Positions 26,478-35,720 of a stretch of 41,989 nt of DNA are shown in pieces. This stretch comes from Chloroflexota bacterium. GTDB lineage: Bacteria; Chloroflexota; Dormibacteria; CF-121. Below the pieces are notes generated by a model. The model was not told the origin of the DNA. It did not search any database and worked only from the letters and a program-made list of their open reading frames with translations. Numbering within the stretch: position 1 is the first letter of the stretch; every line of letters starts with the position of its first letter. The stretch is from assembly GCA_005881175.1 (NCBI GenBank), contig VBEN01000033.1, positions 1 through 41,989 of the forward strand, written 5' to 3'. Made by a program: the position numbers and the translations under genes.

Positions 26478-28349
26478 CTACAGCATCTCCTTGATCGCCA
26501 CCGCGACCGATCGGGTGATGCCCTTGACCGCCATCAGCTCCTCCAGGCTGGCGCCGCGGATGCTCTCGATACTGCCGAACTCGCGGAGCAGCGCCCTGCG
26601 CCGTACTGGGCCCAGCCCGCTGATGCCGTCCAGCACGGACGCGAACGCGTCTTTCTTCCGCACCACTCGGTGGAAGGTGATGGCAAATCGGTGGGCCTCG
26701 TCCCGGACGCGCTGCACTAAGAAGAGGGCTTCCGAGTCGAGCGGCAGGCGGATCGGCTCGCCCTCGCCGGGCCTGAAGAGCTCTTCGTGCTCTTTGGCCA
26801 GGCCGAAGGTCGACACCGACGCCAGCCCCATCGATTCCATGACTTCACGCGCCGCCGACAGCTGGCCCTTGCCACCGTCGATCAGCACGAGGTCAGGCAG
26901 CCGGCTGAAGCTGGGCTCCTGCGGAATGCCCTCTTCCGATTGGGCATGGCGGCTGAACCGGCGCCGCAGGACCTCCTGCAGCATGGCGAAGTCATTGGCG
27001 CCCTGCACCGTCTTGATTCGGAAGTGGCGGTAGTGCGCCGGCTTCGGGCGGCCATCCTCGAAGACCACCATGGACCCGACCGGGTACTTACCCTGGATAT
27101 TCGAGATGTCGTAGCACTCGATCCGAACCGGGAGGGTTTTGAGCGCAAGCCGCGCTTGAAGATCGTTGAGCAGCGAGGCCGTGCGCTCCGCGTCGTAGTC
27201 GAGCTTGATCCGCAATTGGCGCATCGTTTCCTGGGCATTGGCCGCCGCCTGCTGGAGGAGCTCCCGTTGTTTGCCCCGCTGCGGCACGCGGACGGTCACG
27301 GCGCTGCCCCGTCGCTCGCTCAACCACTGCTCGATCAGCTCGCGGTCGGGCAGCGCATCCGGCACGAAGATCTCTTTGGGGATGTGGGTGGCGTTCGCGT
27401 AGTACTGACTCACGAACGCATTGAGGATGTCGGCATCGGACTGGTCTTTGCCGAGGCCGACCAGGTCGAAGTTCTCTGAGCCCGAGAGCCGGCCCTCGCG
27501 GACGCTGAAGACCCGCACCGATCCCTGACCATCCGCCCGTGCCAGTCCAAAAAGGTCCTGGTCATAGCGGCTCATCGCCAGCACCTTCTGCCGCTCCGCC
27601 ATTCGGTCCATCGCCTGCAGACGATCGCGATATCGACCCGCGGCCTCGTAGTCCAGCTTGTCGGCCGCTTCCTGCATCTGCTGCTTGAGCCGCCTCGCCA
27701 CGTGGTCGGAGCGGCCGTCGAGGAAACTGGCCACCTGGTTGAGCTGTTCGTGGTAGTCCTCGCGTTTCATGAAGCCGGCGCAGGGTGCCGGACAGAGATT
27801 GAGGTGGTAGTAAAAACAGGGGCGTCCGAGCGCGAACTCGGAGTCCTTGCAGCTGCGGTAAGGGATCACTCGCCGCACCGTTTTCAGGGTGGTGCGCAAC
27901 GCGATCGCATGCGTGTACGGCCCCCAGTAGCGCGCGCCGTCGGTCCCGGGACGGCGAACCAGGGTGATGCGCGGGAAGTCCTCATTCAGCGGTAGCTTGA
28001 TATACAGGTAGTTCTTGTCGTCGCGGAGGCGAATGTTGAACCGGGGGCGGTGCCGCTTGATCATGGTCTGCTCGAGGACGAGGGCCTCCTTCTCGGTGGC
28101 GGTCGTGATTACCTCGAACTCGTAGACGCGGGCGACCATGGCGGCGATGTGCTCCGGCAGCACGCTGGATGCCTGGAAGTAGTTCGGCACGCGGTTGCGC
28201 AGGCTGAGCGCCTTGCCGGCGTAAATCACCCGGCCCAGCGCGTCGCGCATGAGGTAGACGCCGGCCGTTTCCGGCAACGCCTTGAGGCGCTCGCGGAGGT
28301 ATTCGGGCCGCTCCGTGATGGGAGGTGCCTTTTGACGTATCGTCGCCAC
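26478..28349 (-). CDS. uvrC: Excinuclease ABC subunit C
   Basis: UvrC makes both incisions in nucleotide excision repair. At 623 aa all parts are present. The N-terminal GIY-YIG nuclease is GVYLMRDALGRVIYAGKALSLRNRV, and a Cys-rich stretch CKDSEFALGRPCFYYHLNLCPAPC follows. The UvrB-binding UVR motif is DKLDYEAAGRYRDRLQAM. The C-terminal RNase H-like nuclease has RIECYDISNIQG, MVVFEDGRPKPAHYR and PDLVLIDGGKGQL. Tandem helix-hairpin-helices end the protein (ISGLGPVRRRALLREFG, LMAVKGITRSVAVAI). GTG 28349 starts 5 bp after the uvrA stop. Order on the strand is uvrB-uvrA-uvrC. Confidence 0.97.
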   Translation of the reverse strand: MATIRQKAPPITERPEYLRERLKALPETAGVYLMRDALGRVIYAGKALSLRNRVPNYFQASSVLPEHIAAMVARVYEFEVITTATEKEALVLEQTMIKRHRPRFNIRLRDDKNYLYIKLPLNEDFPRITLVRRPGTDGARYWGPYTHAIALRTTLKTVRRVIPYRSCKDSEFALGRPCFYYHLNLCPAPCAGFMKREDYHEQLNQVASFLDGRSDHVARRLKQQMQEAADKLDYEAAGRYRDRLQAMDRMAERQKVLAMSRYDQDLFGLARADGQGSVRVFSVREGRLSGSENFDLVGLGKDQSDADILNAFVSQYYANATHIPKEIFVPDALPDRELIEQWLSERRGSAVTVRVPQRGKQRELLQQAAANAQETMRQLRIKLDYDAERTASLLNDLQARLALKTLPVRIECYDISNIQGKYPVGSMVVFEDGRPKPAHYRHFRIKTVQGANDFAMLQEVLRRRFSRHAQSEEGIPQEPSFSRLPDLVLIDGGKGQLSAAREVMESMGLASVSTFGLAKEHEELFRPGEGEPIRLPLDSEALFLVQRVRDEAHRFAITFHRVVRKKDAFASVLDGISGLGPVRRRALLREFGSIESIRGASLEELMAVKGITRSVAVAIKEML

Positions 28350-28354
28350 GGGAC

Positions 28355-31249
28355 TCAGGCTATCGCGAGCTCCCGTCCGAGCACGCGCTTGAGGTACTGG
28401 CCGGTATAGGAGCGGCGGTTCCGGACGATCTCCTCGGGGGTGCCGGCCGCCACCACCTCGCCCCCCTTGTCGCCGCCCTCCGGGCCCAGGTCGATGATAT
28501 GGTCGGCCGTCTTCAAGACGTCGAGATTGTGCTCGATGACGACCACGGTGTTTCCCGCATCAACGAGCCGGTGCAGCACATTCAGCAGGCGCTCGATATC
28601 CGCGAAGTGCAGGCCGGTGGTCGGTTCGTCCAGGATGTAGAACGTCTTGCCGGTGTCGCGCCGGCTGAGCTCTTCCGTCAGCTTGACCCGCTGAGCCTCC
28701 CCCCCCGAAAGCTGAGTAGCAGGCTGCCCCATGCGGATGTAGCCAAGGCCGACCTCACACAGCGTCTGCAGCTTTCGCTTGATACGCGGGATGCGGTCGA
28801 AGAACTCGGTCGCCTCTTCGACGCTCATGTCGAGCACATCGGCGATCGACTTGCCGCGGTACGTCACCTCCAGGGCCTCCTGGTTATAACGCTTGCCCTT
28901 GCACACTTCGCAGGGCACATAGACGTCGGGCAGGAAATGCATCTCGATCTTGATGATCCCGTCGCCTTCACAGTTCTCGCAGCGGCCGCCCTTGACGTTG
29001 AAGCTGAAGCGACCCGGCTTGTAGCCACGAACGCGCGCTTCCGGCATCTCGGAAAAGAGCTCCCGGATGTAGGTGAACACGCCCGTATAGGTCGCCGGGT
29101 TGGAGCGCGGCGTGCGGCCGATCGGCGACTGGTCGACATTGATCACCTTGTCGAGAAAGGCCAGGCCCGAGACCTCGCGGTGGGTGCCCGGACGCTCCTT
29201 GGCCCGGTAGAAATGCTGCGCCATCCGGCGATAGAGAATGTCACTCACCAGCGTGCTCTTGCCCGAGCCACTCACGCCAGCGACGCAGATCAGCTTGCCC
29301 AGCGGAAAGTAGACGTCGATGTTCTTCAGGTTGTTTTCGGTCGCCCCCCGGACGACGAGCATCGAACCATTCCCCTGGCGGCGGCGGCCTGGCAGCGGAA
29401 TCGAGCGCTCACCGCGTAAGAAGGCTCCGGTGATCGACTCGGGTGACTTGAGGATGTCATCGAAGCTGCCGGTGGCGACGATCCGCCCGCCGTGCTCGCC
29501 GGCGCCGGGGCCAATGTCGACGATGAAGTCCGCCGTCCGCATCGTCTCTTCGTCGTGTTCGATGACCACCACCGTGTTGCCGATGTCACGCAGCGCGAGC
29601 AGGGTGCTGATCAGCTTCCGGTTGTCGCGCTGATGCAGCCCAATCGATGGCTCATCGAGGATGTAGAGCACGCCCATCAGCTTCGACCCGATCTGGGTGG
29701 CCAGCCGAATCCGCTGGGCTTCGCCGCCGGACAGGGAATCGGCCGAACGGGCCAGATTCAGGTAGTCGAGACCAACGTCGACCAGGAACTGAAGGCGTTC
29801 GCGAATTTCCTTCAGAATGCCCCGCGCGATCAATGCCTCACGCTCGGGCAGCTGAAGTTTCGCGAACCACTGCTGAGCCGCGTCGATGGATAGCTCGCAG
29901 ACGTCCATGATCGACCGGTCGTTGATGGTGACCGCCAGGTATTCCGGCTTCAGCCGCTTGCCCTTGCACACCGGGCAGGGTTTGGTGCTCATCAAACGCT
30001 CGATCTCCGCGCGGATGAATTCCGATTCGGTCTCGCGATAGCGCCGCTCCAGGTTCGGGATGATGCCCTCGTAGGACGTCTCGTACCAGCGCCGCTGGCC
30101 CTCGCTGTTGAAATACTTCACCCGCAGCGGGTCGCCGTTGTTGCCATAGAGAATGATCTGCCGTTCCTTCACGGCCAGCTTTGCGAACGGCTTATCGAGC
30201 GGAATCTTGTATCGATGCGCGACCGCCTCGACCAGATCGTTGTAGAAGTACGATGAGCGGCCCCAGGTCCGGATGGCGCCATCGCCGAGTGGCCGGGCCT
30301 TGTCCGGGATGACGAGATCAGGGTCGACTTCGAGCTTGCTGCCGAGCCCGGTGCAGGCCGGGCAGGCGCCGTGCGGGTTGTTGAAGGAGAAGTTTCGCGG
30401 CGCCAGCTCCTCCATCGAGAAGCCGTCGTAGGGGCAGGCGAAGTTCTGGCTGAAGAGTTGCTCGTCGCCCTTACCTTCGTGGGGCGTGACGAGAACCAGC
30501 CCATTCGCGAGTTTCGCCGCGGTTTCGACCGATTCGCGCATCCGACTTATGGCCGTGGGTTCAACGGGCAACCTGTCGACATCGATCTCGATGTCGTGTT
30601 TCTTGTTCTTCTCGAGCGTGATCTTTTCGTTGAGCTCGTAGAAATTGCCATCAACCCGAACTCGACTGAATCCGGCCTTTCGGGCTTCCGCAAAGACGTC
30701 CTGAAACTCGCCTTTTCGACCGCGCACGATCGGCGCCATGATTCGGATTCGACTCCCCTTCGGCATCTCGAGAATCCGGTCGGCGATCTGCTCGGTTGTT
30801 TGCCGCGTGATCTCGTGCCCGCTGATCGGGCAATGGGGATGGCCGATCCGGGCCCACATCAGGCGCATGTAGTCGTAGATCTCGGTCACCGTGCCAACCG
30901 TCGAACGCGGGTTGTGGCTCGCCCCCTTCTGGTCGATCGAGATGGCGGGTGACAGCCCATCGATCTGGTCGACGTCCGGCTTGTCCATCTGCCCGAGGAA
31001 TTGCCGGGCGTACGACGACAGCGACTCGACGTACCGGCGCTGTCCCTCGGCATAGATCGTGTCGAACGCCAGTGACGATTTGCCCGAGCCCGACAACCCG
31101 GTGAAGACCACCAGCTTGTCGCGCGGGATGGTTAGATCGATGTCTTTGAGGTTGTGCTCGCGCGCGCCCTTGATGACGATTTCCGTGTGCTGCCGGATCT
31201 CCCTCCCCCCTTGTGGGGGAGGGCCGGGGTGGGGGGTTCGCTCAGCCAC
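28355..31249 (-). CDS. uvrA: Excinuclease ABC subunit A
   Basis: UvrA is the damage-sensing ATPase of nucleotide excision repair. The 964-aa protein has two ABC ATPase modules: Walker [21 protein letters not shown] with signature [17 protein letters not shown], and Walker [18 protein letters not shown] with signature [18 protein letters not shown]. Zinc modules are CPYDG...[18 protein letters not shown] and CENCEGDG...CEVCKGKRY. The first 21 residues ([12 protein letters not shown] and neighbours) do not belong to UvrA; they are a translated palindromic repeat, and the normal protein would begin at [12 protein letters not shown]. The only canonical start before that is GTG 31249, overlapping the uvrB stop as GTGGCTGA. 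Confidence 0.97.
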   Translation of the reverse strand: MAERTPHPGPPPQGGREIRQHTEIVIKGAREHNLKDIDLTIPRDKLVVFTGLSGSGKSSLAFDTIYAEGQRRYVESLSSYARQFLGQMDKPDVDQIDGLSPAISIDQKGASHNPRSTVGTVTEIYDYMRLMWARIGHPHCPISGHEITRQTTEQIADRILEMPKGSRIRIMAPIVRGRKGEFQDVFAEARKAGFSRVRVDGNFYELNEKITLEKNKKHDIEIDVDRLPVEPTAISRMRESVETAAKLANGLVLVTPHEGKGDEQLFSQNFACPYDGFSMEELAPRNFSFNNPHGACPACTGLGSKLEVDPDLVIPDKARPLGDGAIRTWGRSSYFYNDLVEAVAHRYKIPLDKPFAKLAVKERQIILYGNNGDPLRVKYFNSEGQRRWYETSYEGIIPNLERRYRETESEFIRAEIERLMSTKPCPVCKGKRLKPEYLAVTINDRSIMDVCELSIDAAQQWFAKLQLPEREALIARGILKEIRERLQFLVDVGLDYLNLARSADSLSGGEAQRIRLATQIGSKLMGVLYILDEPSIGLHQRDNRKLISTLLALRDIGNTVVVIEHDEETMRTADFIVDIGPGAGEHGGRIVATGSFDDILKSPESITGAFLRGERSIPLPGRRRQGNGSMLVVRGATENNLKNIDVYFPLGKLICVAGVSGSGKSTLVSDILYRRMAQHFYRAKERPGTHREVSGLAFLDKVINVDQSPIGRTPRSNPATYTGVFTYIRELFSEMPEARVRGYKPGRFSFNVKGGRCENCEGDGIIKIEMHFLPDVYVPCEVCKGKRYNQEALEVTYRGKSIADVLDMSVEEATEFFDRIPRIKRKLQTLCEVGLGYIRMGQPATQLSGGEAQRVKLTEELSRRDTGKTFYILDEPTTGLHFADIERLLNVLHRLVDAGNTVVVIEHNLDVLKTADHIIDLGPEGGDKGGEVVAAGTPEEIVRNRRSYTGQYLKRVLGRELAIA
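31199..31239. repeat. GC-rich palindromic repeat inside the uvrB-uvrA junction
   Basis: Perfect 9-bp arms CCCTCCCCC (31201-31209) and GGGGGAGGG (31215-31223) form a hairpin, followed by CCGGGGTGGGGGG. From general knowledge, elements of this type (translated as [10 protein letters not shown]-like peptides) are dispersed in several GC-rich genomes. Here it lies wholly within the first codons of uvrA. A shorter relative is at 12029-12053. Confidence 0.65.
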
Positions 31250-33302
31250 GGACGCGAGCCCTCATCCGGCTGGTCTTCGGCTTGCGCCACGCGCCCGACT
31301 CGGCGGCGGCGGCCGGCGGCCGGGATTCCCGGTACTCCATGGCGTCGCGACGCAAGGCCACGAGCCGGTCGCGCAGCTCGGCCGCCCGCTCGAACTGCAG
31401 GTCGCGGGCCGCTTTCTTCATCTGGCGCTCGAGATCCTTGATCAGGCGCTCGATCTCGTCTGGGGGCAAACCAGATGCGAGCGTGGCGATCGTTTCTTCG
31501 ATCGCCTTCTCCTGGTGTCGCTCCAGGTTGTAGACGGCCTTGACGATGCTCGCCGGTGTGATGCCGTGCTCCTCGTTGTAGGCGATCTGGATGTTTCGGC
31601 GGCGGTCGGTCTCCTCCATCGCCCTTTGCATCGAGCCGCTCACCGCGTCCGCGTACATGATTACGTGTCCATCCACGTTGCGGGCCGCCCGGCCGATCGT
31701 CTGGATGAGGGAACGCGCGTCGCGCAGATAGCTCTCCTTGTCCGCATCGAGGATCGCGATGAAGGCCACCTCGGGCAGGTCGAGACCTTCGCGGAGCAGG
31801 TTGATGCCGACGAGCACGTCGAAGACGCCGAGCCGCAGGTCGCGCAGGATCTCGACCCGTTCCAGTGTGTCGACGTCGGAGTGCAGATAGTTGACTTTGA
31901 CGCCCATCTCCCGCAAGTAGTCGGTCAGGTCCTCCGCCATCTTCTTGGTCAGCACCGTGATCAGCGTCCGCTGCTTCTTGTCGACCCGCTTTTTGATCTC
32001 CCCCAGCAGGTCATCGATCTGGCCCTTCGTTGGACGGACCTCGAGCGTCGGGTCCACCAGGCCGGTCGGCCGGATGAGGACTTCTATCGTCTGCTGGGAG
32101 CGCTGCTCCTCGTACGGTCCGGGAGTGGCGGAGACGTAGATCACTTGTTCTACCTTGCGCTCCCATTCCGCAAACGTAAGCGGCCGGTTATCCAGGGCCG
32201 ACGGCAGCCGGAACCCATAGTCGACCAGCGGGATCTTCCTCGAGCGATCGCCGCCGTACATGCCGCCAATCTGGGGGACGCCGACGTGCGACTCGTCCAC
32301 CACGACCAGGGTGTCCGCCGGCAGAAAGTCCATCAGGGTGTAGGGCTCCTGGCCGGCGCGGCGGCCGGTCAGGTGTCGGGAGTAGTTCTCGATTCCGGCG
32401 CAGCTGCCAGTCTCGCGCATCATCTCCAGGTCGAACAGCGTGCGCTGGCGTAGCCGCTGGGCCTCCAGCAGCTTGCCCTGGCTCTCGAACCAGGCGACAC
32501 GCTCATCGAGTTCTTCACCGATGGCGTCCAGGGCTCGCAGCAGCTTCTGGCGCGGCGTCACGTAGTGGGTGGCGGGAAAGACCTGGAAGACTTCCAGGTC
32601 GCCGACCAGCTCACCGGTGAGGGGGTCGAGCTGGACGATCCGCTCCACCTCGTCGCCATTGAATTGCACCCGGGTCGCAATCTGGTCGTACGACGGCTGC
32701 ACGTCGACCGTGTCACCTCGGACCCGAAATCGCGAACGGCCGAAATCGACGTCGTTGCGTTGGTATTGCAGATTGGTCAGCTTGCGCAAGAAGATATCCC
32801 GGCGAAATCCCTCGCCCGCATGAATCTCGACCGACTCGCCCAGGTAGTCCTCCGGCGACCCGACGCCGTAGATACAGGAGACGCTGGCCACGACGATCAC
32901 GTCCCGCCGGGTCAGAAGCGCCCGGGTCGCCGACTGCCGCAGCCGATCGATCTCGTCGTTCCGCGAGGAGTCTTTCTCTATATAGGTATCGCTCCGGGGG
33001 ATGTAGGCCTCCGGCTGGTAATAGTCGTAATAGCTGACGAAGTACTCGACCGAGTTTTCGGGGAAGAACGCCCGGAACTCGCTGCAGAGCTGGGCGGCCA
33101 GGGTCTTGTTCGGAGACATCACCAGTGTCGGCCGCTGGATCTCCTGGATCATCTCGGCGACCACCATCGTCTTGCCGGAGCCGGTCACGCCGAGTAGGAC
33201 CTGGTGTTTTTGGCCCTTTTCGACCCCTTCGGCAAGCTTCCTGATGGCCTCCGGCTGGCCGCCTGCGGGCGAGAAGCCAGCCGTAAACGCGAACCTGGGC
33301 AT
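31242..33302 (-). CDS. uvrB: Excinuclease ABC subunit B
   Basis: UvrB is the helicase-like core that verifies damage and loads UvrC. The 686-aa protein has Walker [17 protein letters not shown] near residue 40, and the beta-hairpin region [36 protein letters not shown]. The DEAD-like box is [16 protein letters not shown]. The C-terminal helicase part has [28 protein letters not shown] and [14 protein letters not shown], and the UVR motif [17 protein letters not shown] ends the protein. ATG 33302 has no ribosome site but has TAGAAT 6 nt upstream, so the uvr operon probably begins with a leaderless message. It overlaps uvrA by 8 bases. Confidence 0.97.
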   Translation of the reverse strand: MPRFAFTAGFSPAGGQPEAIRKLAEGVEKGQKHQVLLGVTGSGKTMVVAEMIQEIQRPTLVMSPNKTLAAQLCSEFRAFFPENSVEYFVSYYDYYQPEAYIPRSDTYIEKDSSRNDEIDRLRQSATRALLTRRDVIVVASVSCIYGVGSPEDYLGESVEIHAGEGFRRDIFLRKLTNLQYQRNDVDFGRSRFRVRGDTVDVQPSYDQIATRVQFNGDEVERIVQLDPLTGELVGDLEVFQVFPATHYVTPRQKLLRALDAIGEELDERVAWFESQGKLLEAQRLRQRTLFDLEMMRETGSCAGIENYSRHLTGRRAGQEPYTLMDFLPADTLVVVDESHVGVPQIGGMYGGDRSRKIPLVDYGFRLPSALDNRPLTFAEWERKVEQVIYVSATPGPYEEQRSQQTIEVLIRPTGLVDPTLEVRPTKGQIDDLLGEIKKRVDKKQRTLITVLTKKMAEDLTDYLREMGVKVNYLHSDVDTLERVEILRDLRLGVFDVLVGINLLREGLDLPEVAFIAILDADKESYLRDARSLIQTIGRAARNVDGHVIMYADAVSGSMQRAMEETDRRRNIQIAYNEEHGITPASIVKAVYNLERHQEKAIEETIATLASGLPPDEIERLIKDLERQMKKAARDLQFERAAELRDRLVALRRDAMEYRESRPPAAAAESGAWRKPKTSRMRARVRG

Positions 33303-33308
33303 GCCTCA

Positions 33309-33314
33309 ATTCTA
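33309..33314 (-). promoter_or_regulatory. Candidate -10 box of the uvrBAC operon
   Basis: TAGAAT on the minus strand lies 6 nt before the uvrB ATG, with no Shine-Dalgarno sequence. I see no LexA-like palindrome in the 131-bp region up to the divergent SIMPL gene, so SOS control is not evident. Confidence 0.55.
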
Positions 33315-33433
33315 GGTTCGCGGCACTGGACGCTTACAGGGGTCCAGGCACCCCAACGTGCTGGCGATCCTACGGAGGCGGCAACGGTGCAATGGCCTCG
33401 CGGATGCCGGTACGATTCTCGACGGGATAGACC

Positions 33434-34102
33434 ATGACGCAGTCAATTGAAAGACCGGTGGGAGTGAATGTATACGGGTCGCATATCGTCCGAACGGAGC
33501 CCGATCGAGCCGAGATAGACATCGCGGTCATCCGCCTGGCCCAGACTCCCTCTGCGGCGTTCGAGCAGACGGGTAAGGCTGTACGGGCCGTCCGGGCCGC
33601 TCTCAAGACCGCCGGCATTCCGGATGTCGATATCGAGGTCTCGAAAGTCAATCTGGAGACCGCCTACGACCGTTACGGCCCAACGGCCAAGTTCATAGGC
33701 TACCGATCTCAAGTGACGTTCCGATTTGTCGTCAGCCGGTTAGACGCGGTCGAACAGTTGTTGACCTCCGCCGTTGAGGCGGGAGCGAACGAGGTGCAGC
33801 GCGTTCGGTATCAGTCCAGCAAATTGCGTGAGTTGAGGGTCGAGGCCCGCAAGCGCGCGGTGGAAGCGGCCAAACGCAAAGCTGAGGTTTACTGCGAGGC
33901 TGCTGGCGTTCGCGTCGGACAGGTGATCCACCTCGAGGACGTCAATCCAGATCTCGGACAGTATCGCAGCAGCCTCGGCCACACCGCGGCGGAAATGGTG
34001 CCAGCCGATGAAACAGGTGAAGAAGCCGGACCTGGCCTCAAGCCCGGGAGCCTTGTCATCTCAGCGGCCGTGATCGTCACCTTCAATATCCTTCATAACT
34101 AG
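33434..34102 (+). CDS. SIMPL domain (DUF541) protein without signal peptide
   Basis: This 222-aa protein belongs to the SIMPL/DUF541 family (relatives include bacterial BP26 and mammalian SIMPL). The family order is visible: GVNVYGSHIVRTEPDRAEIDIAV, FEQTGKAVRAVRAALKTAGIPDVDIEVSKVNLETAYD, a central YRSQVTFRFVVSRLDAVEQLLTSAVEAGANEVQRVRYQ, and the helix EARKRAVEAAKRKAEVYCEAAGVRVGQVIHLED. Most bacterial members are exported; this one starts at once with the domain and has no signal or lipobox, so it is probably cytoplasmic. The nearest -10-like box is TACGAT at 33411-33416. The molecular function of the family is not established. Confidence 0.83.
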   Translation: MTQSIERPVGVNVYGSHIVRTEPDRAEIDIAVIRLAQTPSAAFEQTGKAVRAVRAALKTAGIPDVDIEVSKVNLETAYDRYGPTAKFIGYRSQVTFRFVVSRLDAVEQLLTSAVEAGANEVQRVRYQSSKLRELRVEARKRAVEAAKRKAEVYCEAAGVRVGQVIHLEDVNPDLGQYRSSLGHTAAEMVPADETGEEAGPGLKPGSLVISAAVIVTFNILHN

Positions 34103-34128
34103 GAGCTCAACGGTTCGATCGGGGATGC

Positions 34129-34776
34129 CTAATCGGGCTGATGGCCAGGGTTGACGGTGCGCTTGCGCTCGAGGTAGGCGATCAGCCCGAAGAGTAGCGT
34201 CAGGCCCAGCAGCAGTCCACCGATCGCGTCCGACAGCCAATGCCAGCCGAGGTAGATAACGCCGAAGCCGACAAAGAGAACCACGAGGGCGAGGACCGGG
34301 CTCAGCCGGGAACTGTCACGGCCGAAGAGCTCCCAACGCTCCGCCAGATAGAGCACGAGCCCATAGACGATGGTTGCCCGCAGCACGTGACCGCTGGGGA
34401 AGGAGTAGGCGCCCACGTCGTGACCGAACGAGGGGAGACCATGGGGGAAGCGCTGGAACGCCTTGCCGGGCGGGACGATGGGAACGATGTTCTTGAGCAA
34501 GATCTCCAGGCCGGTCGCAAGCAGAACGAGCACCGCCGGCAGCACGGCGAGCAGCCGCAGGCCGCGGAAGAGCGCGAAGCCGAGCAGCGCCGCGATCAGG
34601 ATCGTCACTTCGATGCTGCCCAGGTAAGAAAACAACCCCAGGCTGATGTCTTGCCCGGTGCTGCCACGACCCTGGAGATAACGCGTCAGCCCCAGGTTGG
34701 GCCCGTCGAAGACTCCCATGCTGACCAGGGCCGTGATGAGGGCGAATGCGGCCAGGAAGGCGCCGGCCGTGATCAT
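34129..34776 (-). CDS. PAP2 family membrane phosphatase
   Basis: This membrane phosphatase of the type 2 phosphatidic acid phosphatase family has about six hydrophobic helices. The catalytic motifs are the Lys/Pro segment LKNIVPIVPP, the second motif YSFPSGHVLRATI (PSGH) and the third GWHWLSDAIGGLL (His and Asp). Substrates in the family are lipid phosphates such as undecaprenyl or phosphatidyl glycerol phosphates; which applies here is unknown. The frame is open further upstream into mutM, but ATG 34776, at the start of the first helix, avoids a 73-bp overlap; a TTG five codons earlier is an alternative. It is probably co-transcribed after polA-mutM. Confidence 0.85.
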   Translation of the reverse strand: MITAGAFLAAFALITALVSMGVFDGPNLGLTRYLQGRGSTGQDISLGLFSYLGSIEVTILIAALLGFALFRGLRLLAVLPAVLVLLATGLEILLKNIVPIVPPGKAFQRFPHGLPSFGHDVGAYSFPSGHVLRATIVYGLVLYLAERWELFGRDSSRLSPVLALVVLFVGFGVIYLGWHWLSDAIGGLLLGLTLLFGLIAYLERKRTVNPGHQPD

Positions 34777-34811
34777 CAAGCGGCGGCTCAACGCCGGCCA
34801 GCGCGGTCGCC

Positions 34812-35714
34812 TCAGCGCTGGCACTTGCGGCAGTACACGGTGCCGCGGCCGGCCAGGCGTGTCCCCTGCAACGGCGTCCCGCATGTCAGACAGGGCTCCC
34901 CACTGCGTCCGTAGACGAGCAGCTTCTCCTGGTTCGTTCCGCGCAGCCCAAAGCCATCGACGTAGTCGATGACCGACGAGCCTCGGGCCGCAATGCTGTT
35001 CTCCAGGACATCCTGAATCGCCTCGTACAACGCACGCCGTTCACGCAGGGTGAGCCGGTGAGTCCACCGGCTAGGACGGATTCCCGCCCGAAAACATGCC
35101 TCGTCGGCGTAGATATTGCCGACGCCAGCCAGGAAGGACTGGTCCAGCAGGGCCGATTTCACCGGCCGCCGGCGCGCGTGGATCAGCTTTGCGAATTCGG
35201 CCTCGGTCAGATCACCATGAATCGGTTCAGGGCCAAGGCGGGGGGGAAAGGCCCGGGCGGCGATGATCTCTGCCTCTGTTCCGAGCAGCAGCCGGCCAAA
35301 CTGGCGCTGGTCGTCATAGCGCAGCTCCAGGCCGCTATCGAGCAAGACGCGGACGTGCGTGTGCTTGACCGGCATTTCCTCCGGCTCCCAGAGACGCAAG
35401 TGGCCGGTCATGCCCAGATGGACGATCAACCGTTGGGCGCCGGCGCCGTTGGGGCTTTCGGCGTCGTACCCGGGGGTGGCCCCGTGACCCGGCGCTGGGC
35501 TCTGGAGCGGCATGACGATGTACTTGCCTCGACGGGTGACGGACGTGATGGTCCGGCCGCGCAACCGCTGCACGAACTGTCGCGCCGTCGGATATCGAAT
35601 CAGCCGTCCCTGGATCAGAGAATCCCGGGTGAGCTGCACCAATTCAACCCGGCGGCCGCTCAGCTGCGGCCTGAGGTCACGGACCACGGTTTCGACTTCA
35701 GGAAGTTCGGGCAT
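34812..35714 (-). CDS. mutM: Formamidopyrimidine-DNA glycosylase
   Basis: MutM (Fpg) excises 8-oxoguanine and formamidopyrimidines and nicks the strand. The 300-aa protein has the obligatory N-terminus PELPEVETV (catalytic Pro2 and Glu3), the beta-hairpin Lys of RRGKYIVM, LIVHLGMTGHL, the H2TH segment SALLDQSFLAGVGNIYADEACFRAGI, and the C-terminal zinc finger CLTC...CRKC. All functional residues are present. ATG 35714 starts 6 bp after the polA stop, so glycosylase and repair polymerase are co-transcribed. Confidence 0.97.
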   Translation of the reverse strand: MPELPEVETVVRDLRPQLSGRRVELVQLTRDSLIQGRLIRYPTARQFVQRLRGRTITSVTRRGKYIVMPLQSPAPGHGATPGYDAESPNGAGAQRLIVHLGMTGHLRLWEPEEMPVKHTHVRVLLDSGLELRYDDQRQFGRLLLGTEAEIIAARAFPPRLGPEPIHGDLTEAEFAKLIHARRRPVKSALLDQSFLAGVGNIYADEACFRAGIRPSRWTHRLTLRERRALYEAIQDVLENSIAARGSSVIDYVDGFGLRGTNQEKLLVYGRSGEPCLTCGTPLQGTRLAGRGTVYCRKCQR

Positions 35715-35720
35715 GCGCCC

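Noticed and set aside
31059-32453. 464-codon plus-strand frame opposite uvrB
   Set aside because: It is an antisense shadow of uvrB, with no recognisable domain and no promoter or ribosome site.
33303-33433. LexA/SOS box ahead of uvrB
   Set aside because: No GAAC-N4-GTTC or CTG-N10-CAG palindrome fits the uvrB promoter region.
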